From Augochlora pura (lineage: Eukaryota > Arthropoda > Insecta > Hymenoptera > Halictidae): a DNA stretch of 64,000 bases. The notes below the pieces were generated by a model that searched no databases, was not told the DNA's origin, and saw only the letters and a program-made list of their open reading frames with translations. Below are positions 41,301 to 50,829 of this stretch, piece after piece; positions within the stretch are counted from its first letter, which is position 1, and each line of letters starts with the position of its first letter. The stretch spans positions 10,529,714-10,593,713 of the forward strand of contig NC_135777.1 in assembly GCF_028453695.1 (NCBI RefSeq). Direction: 5' to 3'. The translations under genes were made by a program, and so were the position numbers.

Positions 41301-44300
41301 AGATTGAAAATGGGTCTTTGGCCTACAATTCTTGAACACACTGATCATATCTATGCTTCGTTTCCGGAAAAGCCTAAGAATAATCAAATTCATTGAATGC
41401 AATTGGTCAATCGAAGTTCTATGCACAGAAACGGATAAATTTATGCTGGACTCTCACAATTATCAGATATCGCGACGCATCTATTATCGATGTTATTGTT
41501 CTGCGACTTAATTCGACAAATTACAAAATCTGAATAGCTCTCCATAAATTATCGTAATCGCGGCGTTTTCATTACCTGCAAAGAACAATTACGGAACGTC
41601 GTTAATTCATATCCTTTCAATGTTGTTCGGAGCTACGGTCAAGTTCCACTCTGCTTACGAAAATCATGACAACGTCCGCTGCGCAACGACCTACGGTCGA
41701 CGATCGACGTTCGAATAAACTTATCGAAAGATCCGGTTGCGCTCTGATACCCTGACCCCGTCAACAATCGCCGATGTGCGCTCCTCGAAGTTAAATTCCA
41801 CCAATCGCATCTCGCAGCTGTGTTATTCGATCGTCGATTGACGAGCGGTTCCAAAATTTTGGAAGCATCCGGAACTTGGGAATTCTCTTCAATTGCCTTC
41901 CGCTTGTAAACAAACGCGGACAATTTGGGAAGACGAAATGTGATTATTCCAGCCTTGCATCAACTGTAAAAACGAGCCGCAAGCCTCGAATAATCGTATT
42001 ACTCTTTCCAAGCCGTCCATTTTTATTTCGAAGCTGAAGGACAATTGGAAAGAATTAGCCGTTTTTGAATAAACGGCTAGATAGATGACGAGTTGCAGCT
42101 TTCATAGTTGAGCCGTAGATCTTCTAGGTGAATAGTGAGCAGCGTATAACGTGTAGCGCGCTGCATAAGCGCAGAACGTAGCTTTCACTTTCGTTAAGAC
42201 GTCGCTTGCGGGATCGCGACTTGCAGCCTTCCTGTCTACCAGGATTTTTGAAAACGACGAAAGTCGTTCGAGAGCGTCTTGCTTCGACCGGAAAATGTCG
42301 TTTCGCTTCGATCCGGGTGAATCTTAGAGATTGACCTTGAAACGATCGGCTCGGAAACCTTCGAAGAACGATGGACTTTAACGAGATCGCGTGTCACCTA
42401 TATGGCTCGCGATGCTTTCCGATAACAAGTTAATGGTCTTTACGCAATTCGTGACAACGGGAAAAGCAATTTCGACATCGCAATAGTCCCTTTCGAACCA
42501 TCGAACGATGGTTATATCAGTCTTGATCGGGTCGCAAGAAAATGCATCGACTAGCCGATATGGTAGCCGGCCGAATACAGATCATCAAATAGCGTATACA
42601 CGCCACCAGGATTAACCAGAAAACTGGAGGAAACCTGCCGCGGTCTCTTCCCTTGCGCATGACCTGGAAACCTCCTTGGCTCGCGGAGATATCTCGTGGC
42701 CAGTCCAGAGGAAAAAACTTGAAAGTGGGCTGGTTGCGTAATGATTTTCAGTAACGTCATCGCGCGAGACAACGCGTCCTTACGCTTCGGGCTACTCGTT
42801 CTGTACTTCGACTGTTGAACTAGAAACTGCTGTCTATTTTTCTCCAATCCAAATACAACTTCGTTCCCTTTCATATTTCTTGGACTCGTCGGTCACGGTT
42901 CCCAAGAGATCCGATTCGATTGGAAAAGAATCTGCGGAAACCGACCAAATTATCATTGAATTTTTTCTGTTCGCAGAGGTTGAGTGCGAGGTCTCGAGTC
43001 AAGTGGAGTATTCACTGCAAGCGATCTGGGGCGTGAGCATAAGAGAGCTTCACCTGGCGCTCTGGAAGCCCTGGAGCACCCTCCGTGACGCGTCCTTGAA
43101 CGGTACTCTTCTTCAAGGCCACGCGCAGTATCTCACACCACCGCAAACGTATCCTTTTACGAAGAAACAATTGTTGTTGTTCTCAAGTCTGCGATTACCG
43201 GCAGTGCGTGTACTGTGAATTTCGTAGTTAGAGACAAAAATCCATAGAGACGCCGATTATGCTCCTTGACCAAAATGTGCAGTAGACAACCGCACGGCGA
43301 AGAAACGCTGAGACTGTCGCTTCCGGCGCCCGAGCTAGAATTGGGAACACCTCCGCGTCTCTGTTACCCGCTGGTGATTTTTCTGACCCGTCGGGACAAC
43401 GGGGATCCTCATCCCGATGAAACCGTGAGTATTCGATCGACAGCTTGAAACATTTTCGGAGGATAGACCCAACCCGAATCGAAACAGAAGCGAATGAATG
43501 AGCGTTCTTGATCTAAATCCGCCTTCCCTCGTGTTGCGTCCACTCGTTACCCAGCCATGGATCATTGGCTACCGACCGGTGATTTTTAATTAGTCGAGTG
43601 ATCGTGCGGAACACGGAGGTGGGGTGTGTCCTAGATAGCGGTCATTGGTAGCCGTTACCTCCGCTAACATTCTAGAGTTCTTTTCATCGGTTCCCTATCG
43701 TTTAGCGTCAGGCCCGTTTGCATATAATTTTTTTCTTTCGTCGATTCCCTAACCGACCTGTTAACGTCGAACGGAGATATTAAAGGAAGCTTCTGAGCAC
43801 GCTTTACTCGCCGACAAAATTCGTGGGTACTGTCAAAAGAAGTCCGTGATTCGTAGCCACGAATTTTACTTTTAGAAGTCTGTTGATGTTGTGGAGTTCC
43901 AGTAGGAAAATCGTTAAACGGGATTGCTCGAGGATTTGGCCATGGAATAAGGAAGGTGGACGTGTTCATTTTGATAAGAGGATCGTGTTGATCGCGTCGT
44001 TTCTTACTGCGGAACCTCGAAAAAGCAATTGTCTTTAGTGGCACTCTAACTAGCGACGCAGGGAGGGGAGTGGAAAGGAGGGAAATGTTTCGGCCTGGGT
44101 CTCCTAGAGGACTCGTTGGTAAGGCTATCTGGTAGACCCTTCTTCTTTAGACGCGAGAATATCGTAAGCACGATTAACAACAATTGGATATGCATATAGG
44201 GATTGCTGATTGATCGGGATAGTTGTGGGAAAGGTTTCGACTGCATAGCCATCTGTCGGCAGACGTATGACGTAGTCCCTACACATGTCCATGTATTCTT

Positions 44301-44984
44301 AATGATTCGTTAAACTGGTTTGTTTGGAAAAGGTGGCCCTGGTGAACGTGGTCCATATCAAGGATAGCGTGTGCACCCTGCCGACTTCAATCCTGGCACA
44401 GTATCTGAAGCAAGCGAACGGCCAGTTATCCTGTCTCAAGGTGAGAGTCCAAAAGGACAAAGATACGTTTGATGTGTACCGGTAGGAAGAGGAAAGAGTG
44501 GAGTAGAATAAATCGTTTGACCCGGTTTCAGCAACTGTACCTGGCAACGGGTAACTCGACCAACTACGACGAAGGAGATGTATCCTCTGGTCTTGGCTCG
44601 GCCCTGGCGCTCGCGGAACCATGCAACAATAACGGGGGAGCTGCGAGGGGTGCGCTGGTCGCATCAGGAACCGGAGATCCCGAGGGATCGCTCTGGAACA
44701 CAGCAGGGGAGCAACTTTGCGTCGTTTGCCAGTACTTCCCTCTTTCCAGAGCCCTGCTGCCTTGCAGACACACCTGCATCTGCGCCTCCTGCTTCGGCAA
44801 GCTGGACCGGTGTCCCATGTGCAGAAGCCCCATCAAGAGCTACTTTTGCATCCGGGGCGAAGAGTACATGCCCCTCGAGGCGGAAATCAATCCATGCAAG
44901 CAGAGACAGTCAAGTCACGGGCCCACCCACTGGCTGCACGATTGGAACGACAGACTCACCGATTTCCTCGGATTCGCGCGATAG
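8320..44984 (+). CDS. CGRRF1: CGRRF1-like RING-finger protein (cell growth regulator with RING finger domain 1)
   Basis: Six coding exons: 8320-8417, 18581-18738, 42977-43148, 43283-43424, 44333-44440 and 44532-44984. They total 1,131 nt, or 376 residues, and every GT-AG junction agrees in phase. Residues about 11-32 form one membrane segment, as in vertebrate CGRRF1. A middle domain carries the family signatures VVHIKDSVCTL and QYLKQANGQL. A C-terminal C3HC4 RING has Cys289, Cys292, Cys304, His306, Cys310, Cys313, Cys320 and Cys323 (core LLPCRHTC, RCPMCR). RINGs of this type act as ubiquitin E3 ligases, and vertebrate CGRRF1 is ER-associated. The human protein is 332 residues; the extra length here is mainly a low-complexity Ser/Gly/Ala linker at about 234-285. 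I chose ATG 8320 because it places the membrane helix as in the family. An in-frame ATG at 8200 would add 40 residues encoded by a GTGCGTGC repeat. Introns 1 and 2 are very long (10.2 and 24.2 kb). Confidence 0.93.
10446..10560. repeat. Dispersed repeat with pogo/Tigger-like end, copy 1
   Basis: The segment contains TAGAACTCCGTTTATATGAA, then CAGATCAT and GATTATCC blocks. The same order of blocks occurs at 54787-54880 (TAGAACTCCATTTATATAAA, CAGATCAT, GATTATCC). The start of the other copy, CAGTAGAACTCC, resembles the CAGTAGAAC-type terminal repeats of pogo/Tigger transposons. No transposase is seen, so these are probably decayed non-autonomous copies. Confidence 0.4.
14999..15224. mobile_element. 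TTAA-flanked MITE, 226 bp
   Basis: TTAA occurs at both ends. The left terminus CCCTAGAACGACC pairs with the reverse complement of the right terminus, CGCTAAAACGACC. Just inside, GGGGTTGC on the left faces GCAACCCC on the right. It has no coding capacity. The TTAA duplication and CCC-type start match piggyBac-class non-autonomous elements. Confidence 0.65.
16215..16460. repeat. Cluster of degenerate TTATTCGAATAA palindromes
   Basis: About 245 bp are crowded with variants of TTATTCGAATAA in both orientations (for example ATTCGAAG, CTTCGAATAAA, TTATTCGAATAACGAATAA). A similar cluster lies at 25915-26195. Spacing is irregular, so it is not a clean tandem satellite. It may be an old satellite or a decayed palindromic element. 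Confidence 0.5.
17761..18005. mobile_element. TTAA-flanked MITE, 245 bp
   Basis: The left end TTAACCCTTAACTACTA matches the reverse complement of the right end, TTAACTCTCAACTACCA. It has no coding capacity. The right TTAA (18002-18005) is also the left TTAA of the adjoining 342-bp element, so the two share a target site. Confidence 0.65.
18002..18343. mobile_element. TTAA MITE family A, copy 1 (342 bp)
   Basis: TTAA occurs at both ends. The terminal repeat CTCTTTCGGTACGAG on the left pairs with CTCGTACCGAAAAGG on the right. A second copy of nearly the same length lies at 36250-36593, with long stretches of identity (for example ATGTCGTTTTATTAAGCACA). Both copies carry two CCGGATATATCCGG palindromes near the left end. 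The CCCTTTC-type start after TTAA resembles piggyBac termini. Neither copy codes for protein. Confidence 0.85.
19452..19605. repeat. Subterminal 45-49 bp tandem repeat of the piggyBac relic
   Basis: Three full diverged units and a partial fourth share CCAAACATGAAT, then CACGA and GAACAGATAGT blocks. The position just inside the left terminal repeat suggests former transposase-binding repeats, though that role is inferred. Confidence 0.6.
19731..20811 (+). pseudogene. piggyBac transposase pseudogene (DDE_Tnp_1_7 type)
   Basis: Fragments of one transposase appear in order. An acidic N-terminal piece starts at 19731. A block at 19970-20114 contains the family-like TKTNRFAHQT. A longer in-frame block at 20204-20445 contains LLHFSDNG, KIRPIV and YVSIDEFLMKYKG, where the Asp of SIDE matches a catalytic aspartate. 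A C-terminal Cys-rich piece at 20648-20811 has CKVC, WECAKC and LPECF. Stops and frame changes separate the blocks. The region between the SIDE block and the C-terminus, which should hold the remaining catalytic Asp residues, is largely missing. It is therefore inactive. It sits in intron 2 of the CGRRF1-like gene on the same strand. Confidence 0.8.
22101..22175. repeat. CTTGC/CTTTGC pentamer-type array
   Basis: About 75 bp are built from CTTGC, CTTGT and CTTTGC units in imperfect tandem, pyrimidine-rich on the + strand. It is a simple repeat inside intron 2. Confidence 0.85.
22933..23206. mobile_element. TTAA-flanked MITE, 274 bp
   Basis: The left end TTAACACGTTAAGCGCCA matches the reverse complement of the right end, TTAACACACTAAACGCCA. 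The interior is AT-rich and non-coding. A related end, GTTGACACGTTGAGCACC, occurs alone near 16038, and TTAACACGTTC ends occur at 36844 and 38777, so the terminus may be shared by several copies. Confidence 0.7.
25915..26195. repeat. Second cluster of TTATTCGAATAAAATTT-like units
   Basis: About 280 bp contain repeated variants of TTATTCGAATAAAATTTTA, spaced roughly 25-40 bp apart and alternating with GTTATTCAAATAAAG forms. The motif core is shared with the cluster at 16215-16460. No coding capacity. Confidence 0.55.
26776..27004. mobile_element. TTAA-flanked MITE, 229 bp
   Basis: The left end TTAACATATTACGGTCC and the reverse complement of the right end, TTAATACATTATCGTCC, are diverged inverted repeats with TTAA at both borders. 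The interior is non-coding. Confidence 0.55.
27541..28261. mobile_element. TTAA-flanked element interrupted by a mariner-type MITE
   Basis: The left end TTAACCACTTACTGCGT and the reverse complement of the right end, TTAACCTGTTAGCTGCGT, match apart from small gaps. Removing the mariner-type insertion at 27567-28082 leaves about 205 bp, close to the size of the other TTAA MITEs here. The insertion therefore split an older TTAA element only 26 bp from its left border. Confidence 0.6.
27567..28082. mobile_element. Mariner-type MITE with long inverted repeats, about 516 bp
   Basis: The ends GGTTGGGGAATAAGTTCGTA and its reverse complement are followed by GCG, a T-run and TATTTTCTCTTAT on both sides. 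Pairing continues inward with diverged blocks such as GCTCTACAAAAC facing GTTTTGTAGAGC, so each arm may reach about 150 bp. TA precedes the left end and a one-base variant, CA, follows the right, as expected for a TA target duplication. The terminal sequence is typical of insect mariner elements. No transposase frame is present. Confidence 0.85.
32261..32303. repeat. TTACGGC heptamer tandem repeat
   Basis: Five to six copies of GCTTACG (one variant TTATGGC) lie in tandem inside intron 2. Confidence 0.85.
33564..33620. repeat. Tandem duplication with 30-bp period
   Basis: The string TAACCTGGTGAATTTCGA occurs at 33571 and again at 33601, flanked on the left both times by TCGGG. It is a recent-looking local duplication in a GC-rich island. 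Confidence 0.8.
36250..36593. mobile_element. TTAA MITE family A, copy 2 (344 bp)
   Basis: TTAA occurs at both ends, with termini CCCTTTCGATACAAG on the left and CTCGTACCGAAAGGG on the right. It aligns over its full length with the copy at 18002-18343, including the paired GGATATATCC palindromes and the shared right-hand block GGCGGACAGAGTGCTCGTAC. The right terminus gives the family consensus CCCTTTCGGTACGAG. Confidence 0.85.
36844..38777. mobile_element. Possible TTAA element or two unrelated TTAA ends
   Basis: TTAACACGTTCGCGGCG begins at 36844, and the reverse complement of the sequence ending at 38777 begins TTAACACGTTCACGCCGG. The ends could bound a 1.9-kb element, but I see no transposase between them and the match beyond the first 11 bases is loose. 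They may instead belong to two truncated copies. Next to the right end, GTGACCCAC faces GTGGGTCAC in a local inverted repeat. Confidence 0.25.
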
Positions 44985-46152
44985 GAACGCCCCTTGTTCC
45001 AAATCGAATCGAATCGATTTCGAAATCAGGAGACTTTTCGCGTTCTTTTGAGCCCGAGGGACTGCTCCGCGTTTCTAGGTGTAGCGTTCACAACGATGAA
45101 CGAAGAAGAACCGCTTTCTGTTAGCTGTTAGAGCAACGGGCAATTGGGAAGCATTCGAACGACAGGGAGAATGGCAGTTTCGTTGAAAATTTCCAAGATT
45201 TCTAAATACCAGGATAGGAAATCGATACCGACGATTCACAGATTCAACGACGAAAATGTAAACATTTCAAAATCTCCTATGGAGTAGCGTTTCAGATTTT
45301 TACCAAGTAACGTTGTATAAATACTTAAGGTGTACATACAAAATATTAGATAGGACGTGTCCGATTCTACGATTGAAACTAACGATTAAGTTATTGATAT
45401 TATTTCATACGAACACAAGATTATTCAATAGGTCTAGGAGATATTAGTTCTGATATGCATGCCTTTAAAGTATTTCTCCACTTTTCTCTCACTCCTCTTC
45501 TCCATCTATTATTCCTCATTCTCTTTTCTCTTTCCCTCTTTCTCTCTCCATCCGCTCGATTTGTCTAGCTGTAACGGATCAACGATCCAAAGGAAAATAC
45601 TTTTTGTTTCCTTTGTAATTGCTCTGCCGTCCATGAGCAGCGATGGAGTGACTTTTACACGAGGTTCTTCTTGAAAGAAAACGGTATTCGGTCGGAAATC
45701 GAAAGGACAACTAATAAACGTTCGATGAAAATTAATTTAAGAGGAGAACGTTGTGTTAACGTTAGAAACTGTAAATACACAGACTGTGATAATTGTAATA
45801 ACATCTATTATGTACCAGACACCACGAAAGAATCTGGGCAACGCGGAACAGAAAATCACTTTCGTATTTCACCGTTTATTAATGCATTATCGTCAGCCTA
45901 TTTCCGGATATCTTCTGGAAGTGTGCATTCAAAGAAAAAACATGATATTGTTCTCCCGTTTCGTGAGTTCGTGATGAGGATAGAATTTTAAGCACGTTAA
46001 AATGAAATGAGTTACGAGTTTTAGCCATTCGTATTTCAAATGTCAAATCGAGGATGTCAGAAGATTTGAATTTAACACTTGAAGAATTTAAACGGAAACT
46101 AGACGTAAGCACCCCTTAACCTTCTCAATTTCGTTCTGTTCGCTTAGAGTGG

Positions 46153-46156
<4 letters not shown>

Positions 46157-46222
<66 letters not shown>

Positions 46223-46231
46223 CCTCTCTCC
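46157..46231. repeat. (CT)n microsatellite
   Basis: About 75 bp of nearly pure CT dinucleotide with CCCT interruptions near its ends. It lies in the presumed 3' UTR or intergenic DNA after the CGRRF1-like gene. Confidence 0.95.
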
Positions 46232-46653
46232 CACTTTTTCTCTTCTCTTTTTCTTCCTCATACTCTCTTGTGATAAGCAGATCGCGAATGTTTATGCAAA
46301 CGTAGATTTAACGAAATGTTTGCATAAAATCCACGGTTTGGTAACAAGCAACCGTATAAGCAAAATGCTTCGATGATTCTTAACACTGGCAGTGCTACAG
46401 TGTACGTGTCGTTAACAACGGTAGGGATCATTGAAACGCCGCGTATGGCACATTTACACTGCTACAAGTCCCAACGCGTGTCATGTAGGAGAGTACAATG
46501 AAACGATACGGCTAATTCAAGAGTAAAAGGCCTCTGAAGTCAATGTTATTGTAGTCGATGATCTTAACATCCTAATTTATATTTGATTCAACAAGTATGG
46601 AGTTTCGATGATGAAACAATGTCTGTATGTGAGAACCTGTATATAATTTATTT

Positions 46654-46659
46654 AATAAA
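46654..46659 (+). terminator. Candidate poly(A) signal for the CGRRF1-like gene
   Basis: AATAAA lies 1.67 kb after the stop codon. It is plausible but unproven. A long 3' UTR would be implied. Confidence 0.3.
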
Positions 46660-48234
46660 GCGTATTCATGCTGTTAAATCGGGCCATGTACATATGTATA
46701 CATAAGACATTGCCTGTCGGTCTATCCTGTGACCAAAGTGCAGAAAATGATTTTAATTCCATATGTATTGCAACTTTAATATCCAAATTAAATTACGAAC
46801 CATATTTATATGCTCCTCCCTTGCCCAACAATTATTTGCATGATAAGAAACAGAAGACCAATAGAAGAAATCCCTGCATTCTAGCGATAACAGTCAATCT
46901 TGTGAAATGTGTATGGTACAAGTACACAGTTACAGAATTACTACTTAAACAATATACCAAATTCATTGTTTGTTTAAATGTAAACGATTTTAATCTTAAA
47001 AAAGTGGTTCTTTTTAATCTGCGTGACAGAAAAAATATGTAGAGCAAGTTCTTTGTGTCCAAAGATCCCAGCTCCTATAGATCGGTGATTTTCGAGTACA
47101 TTCGACTTTCTTCGGGTGCGCTCGGGCCTCTAGCAATACACACGGTTTGTGTACATACACGTATTTCACTGTGTATGTACAATTCTGGAGACCGTTGATC
47201 AAGTTGACATTCGATTCTGACTTTACATTACATGTGTATTCGAATTTTTTCTCAAACGTCAATCGAAATTTCGTTGACGCGAGAATTAACGTTGAAAGCT
47301 CGATTTCTCATTTTGTCTTCCAAGAGCAATGTCTTCGACAAGAAGGTGAGCGTCGCACACGAACGCCTCGAGATGATTCGATGAGCAAAAATAAGGACGC
47401 AGATCTACATGCTTCGTGAAAATCGCTACAATACTGTGTCGTGAACCGGCGCGTATTGTTCGCTTCCCTTTGTTCATCACAAAAACTCGGTTGTTTTCGT
47501 TTTCATTGGAACCTTTACCTCTAAGATGGTTTACCGCAACTAGAAGGATACGTGAGAGTCAGTTTTGGATGTCCTTTTCAGGCACATGTACACTCATCGA
47601 TCAAAAGGGAATGTTTGTTTTGCTTTTCACTGGCTTCGAATCACGAGCTATTGCAAAGGTTAACCCGAACCACAGTACGATCACTTGATGAGGTGAGTGT
47701 GCGGTCCTTGTTTTTCTATCAGCTTTCACGTCTGACTCATTCGCGTGGTGATAACACCCGGTGTAAATTCGAGCTTTTGAAATTTTCCATTTTGATATTC
47801 ACCGAACATCTAAAGTGCTAATTTAAAACTTTACTTCGTTATTACAGTTTCGTAATTGTGCTAGTGTTTTCCGGGATAAGTAAATTATATATTAAAATGT
47901 CTCAATCGTAGTCTACAAGCACGAGATGTTCGTGTAAAATTTAATTTTGACTTTTTGGGTTATCTGTTATCACTGTGGTGCATTACGGATTACGAAGGGA
48001 ATCGTAAACTCGAAGCAAATTACTTTATCCTTATCACCTTACAACCTTTAGGTTCGTAAATTTTTCACATTTAACCAAGATTAAGATACTCAGAATCAAG
48101 AACTTTTTCAGAAATATATCTGGTAGTATATGCTTTAGGAATACCTTGTTTAAGTCCAAATATTGTTGCTAAGAAATTCTGTGATTTTATGTGCTAGGTT
48201 TTGAAGAATAAATAACTGCTAATAATAGGAAGCA

Positions 48235-48498
48235 ATGGCTGGCAGTGGAGAACTTTGGGTGCAATGTTTTACCTGTTGTTTAACACAACAAGGACCAAGG
48301 ACGCGCAATGGAAGGCAACGGTCACATCAGAGATTAAGGATAGACCGTAGTATGATAGGGGTGCCCACAAATTTTAGACATACCGGTCATATAAGCAGCG
48401 GAGATGTGGATATGACCAGCGCACAATTGTCCAATATACAGGCACAGATGCAGATGAAAGGAGGCTATGACAATGCATATGGAGTTAAGGTAGCATAA
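48235..48498 (+). CDS. Spec2: CDC42 small effector protein homolog (CRIB-domain SPEC family)
   Basis: This is an 87-residue protein. It has a short N-terminus with a Cys cluster (CFTCC, residues 11-15) of the kind palmitoylated in SPEC proteins. A basic stretch follows, then a CRIB motif at 36-56 with core IGVPTNF and HTGH. Family members bind GTP-loaded Cdc42 at the membrane and affect actin. Human homologs are 79-84 residues, so the length fits. ATG 48235 is the first ATG after an in-frame TAG nine bases upstream. The frame ends at TAA 48496. Just before it, AAGGTAGCATAA could be a weak splice donor, so an alternative spliced C-terminus cannot be excluded. Upstream non-coding exons are likely. 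Confidence 0.93.
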   Translation: MAGSGELWVQCFTCCLTQQGPRTRNGRQRSHQRLRIDRSMIGVPTNFRHTGHISSGDVDMTSAQLSNIQAQMQMKGGYDNAYGVKVA

Positions 48499-49842
48499 CT
48501 TTAATTTTCTTGTGTTGAATTTATAAGGATAAAAAATTATATGCAAATCAAAATTTATTTTAGGCATGTTGAAATTATTTATATGGTATATTTAGACTGA
48601 CGTGGAAACAATTTGGAGACGAGAGTATAAAATCAATGGTGTTTTTAATGTCTACCGTTCCTCACATTAAAACGGACATACATGCAGTTTGTATGTAAAG
48701 ATATGTTGGAAATGAGGTCTCATCTTAGTATGAAATCAAATGTATGAAGACCAAGCTAAACAGAATCTACAATTGCGAGATTCTAATCCCTACAGAGACT
48801 GTGTCAAAAATTCGTATTTAATTAGACGCTACATTCAACTGCCGTACAAGTTACGCTTTTATTGTAAAGACTGGATGCTCGATAGGAACAGAAACTGCCA
48901 CATTATACACACAAGTTTTGAGGTGCATTACTTTTTTTTGTAGTAACTTGTAATTATTCTTCCATTACATAGTTCTCTTCCAGAACATAGTCGATGTTCG
49001 TTGATATACACACATACTAATTATGCTAATTGTTATATCGAGCGTTACTCATATTTACATGTTTTTTTTTTTTGATAACGCAATGACTTTTTACAGTAGT
49101 AAATCTATCATTAATAAGCGTTAGATACCTGTCTTATACTTCAAAATGAGAATATGAGTACTTCTTCACGGTTACGTAATGCTTTTGTAAAGAGATAAAA
49201 AAATGAGGAAAGAATGTATTTTGCATAGTTTACCTGTGCTGATTAATGGATAAATATTTTAGTATATATGCGGTGGACATGAATGTTCACAAAGCACGGC
49301 CCACTTTTCCTATTTCCGTACTCCAATCCCCAAAATGGGGCGCGTAAACCTACATTAGGTAACTTTTAAAACTTAAATGTGTCGAAAGAGTTGAGAAAAA
49401 AAAATGATTTATACGTATTCTTCCTAGTCTATAATTATTTGACTACGAATCGTGAATTATTATAGCTATTGTTTGTTATACTTTAATCTTATAAATCGTG
49501 ATCTCCTGAAGGTGTATCCATGGACCACTGACAAACTTATGGGGACGAATTGACCGGAGAGATAGGAGGACAAATAATCCGCAAAGGATTTTTGGAATTT
49601 AATTTATATCCTGGACCATTAAACATCGAAACGTATATATTAGATGCATTTAAAAAGTATTCCTATATCTCCGAATTCTGATCGTCTTCTATATGCATAC
49701 ATCATGAATATTTATTTAGACTTTTGGTACTTTTAAAAAAGAAATTGTAAAGGAAACTCATAATGTACAAGCACTTATGGTCTATAAGGAAATAGTATGT
49801 CGAAACAAGAGACAGTTCTAAATATTGTATTTAATATGTAAG

Positions 49843-49848
49843 AATAAA
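49843..49848 (+). terminator. Candidate poly(A) signal, CDC42SE homolog
   Basis: AATAAA followed by TTTGTGTACTTG, a GT-rich context suited to 3' end formation. It implies a 3' UTR of about 1.35 kb, which is common for small signalling proteins. Confidence 0.4.
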
Positions 49849-49953
49849 TTTGTGTACTTGCAATCTGGTTTCATGAATATTACTTACTTTCCTTAAAAGT
49901 AGATGAATCAATTATTAATAACACATTTTCTTTAATATTACATAACACACTTA

Positions 49954-49959
49954 TTTATT
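49954..49959 (-). terminator. Candidate poly(A) signal, spatzle
   Basis: The - strand reads AATAAA here. It would give a 3' UTR of about 0.9 kb. The site lies at the edge of an ATT repeat, so it may be fortuitous. Confidence 0.3.
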
Positions 49960-50829
49960 ATTATTATTATTATCATTATTATAACATCTACTAGGCTAGC
50001 TGTAGATACAAAAGCTATTTTTAAACTATACATCGTTATGTCAAGGTTATAATATCACATAATATGTATGTGGATATAGAGATCCATGTCCATTTCAGAG
50101 ACTCGTCTCGTCCCCCAAGCATGAAATATTCTTTTTAAAGCTGTCTCTCTTTTTCTCTCTCGCTCTTCAGTTAAAATCGTTTAGTTACAAGTTTAAGAAG
50201 TAATCACTTTGAAAAGAATATTCAGTGCAATACAAATTCTATACGTACATACACATAACGATAGTCTTTACATATCAAACATGCGTACACAGCCATGCTG
50301 CTTCTACAATTGTACTTTAAGCATCCATTGGTCATGGATCAAACCAAGAAACGCCTGCGAGTCTTGCATTACACCTTTTTTCCGCTGTCTATCTAAGGTG
50401 ACAGCCTATTTCGAGCATATTCGTTTTATATATGTATGTATATAAACGCACGCGTATGTGTGTCTAGACTAATACTAAATATTAAAACGCAGAATAGCAG
50501 ACATATACAGCTAGTTCATATTTCTGAAAAAACCTCAGTATTTACAAAAGAAATTAGGTAAGTTGTAAGAAAACGCGACTTCGATATTTGCAGATCAGTT
50601 TGCACTTAACTTTGATGTATATACATTATTGTTTCCGCACACCCCAAGAAACTTGCATCTAAACAAATTGTATCCAAGTGGATTGTATCTGTCGATTTTT
50701 CATTAACAATACGAATGTGCTTTAAATACATATTTAGTTCAAGGTGTCTCTCGGAACGAAGGGACATCGGCTGCGACTCCCTAACAAAACTTCGTTTAGC
50801 ATATATTCGTGTCACACGGTATAACAAAC

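Larger units (their letters stand above)
18739..42976 (+). other. Intron 2 of the CGRRF1-like gene (24.2 kb)
   Basis: No host exon is recognisable. From left to right it holds a CT-rich tract (18800-18875), the piggyBac relic (19401-21226), a CTTGC-type pentamer array (22101-22175), TTAA MITEs (22933-23206, 26776-27004, and 27541-28261 with a nested mariner MITE), a palindrome cluster (25915-26195), an AT-rich stretch (30860-31650), a TTACGGC array (32261-32303), a 30-bp duplication (33564-33620) and MITE family A copy 2 (36250-36593). GC-rich islands at about 24.0-24.5, 30.0-30.8, 31.9-32.8, 33.3-34.1, 35.4-36.2, 39.9-40.6 and 41.6-42.9 kb carry long frames without domains. They may be regulatory. 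The remaining DNA shows nothing. Confidence 0.6.
44985..48234. other. 3' UTR of the CGRRF1-like gene and 5' region of the CDC42SE gene
   Basis: The CGRRF1-like 3' UTR begins at 44985 and could extend to an AATAAA at 46654. A long CT microsatellite lies at 46157-46231. A GTGAGT donor at 47693, after about 250 bp of GC-moderate sequence, could end a non-coding first exon of the CDC42SE gene, with an acceptor AG just before 48197 or 48230. No other coding sequence is recognised. Confidence 0.45.
48499..50829. other. Converging 3' UTRs of the CDC42SE homolog and spatzle
   Basis: No coding sequence is recognised. The + gene has an AATAAA at 49843-49848. On the - strand, the reverse complement of TTTATT at 49954-49959 could serve spatzle. 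An ATT trinucleotide tract starts at about 49951. The two 3' ends would stop about 100 bp apart. Confidence 0.5.

Noticed and set aside
44564..44836. 90-codon frame antisense to the RING exon
   Set aside because: It is a shadow of the RING coding exon, which has strong family identity on the + strand.
46668..47042. 124-codon + strand frame after the CGRRF1-like gene
   Set aside because: Composition matches AT-rich non-coding DNA. There are no motifs, and its start coincides with a possible poly(A) region.
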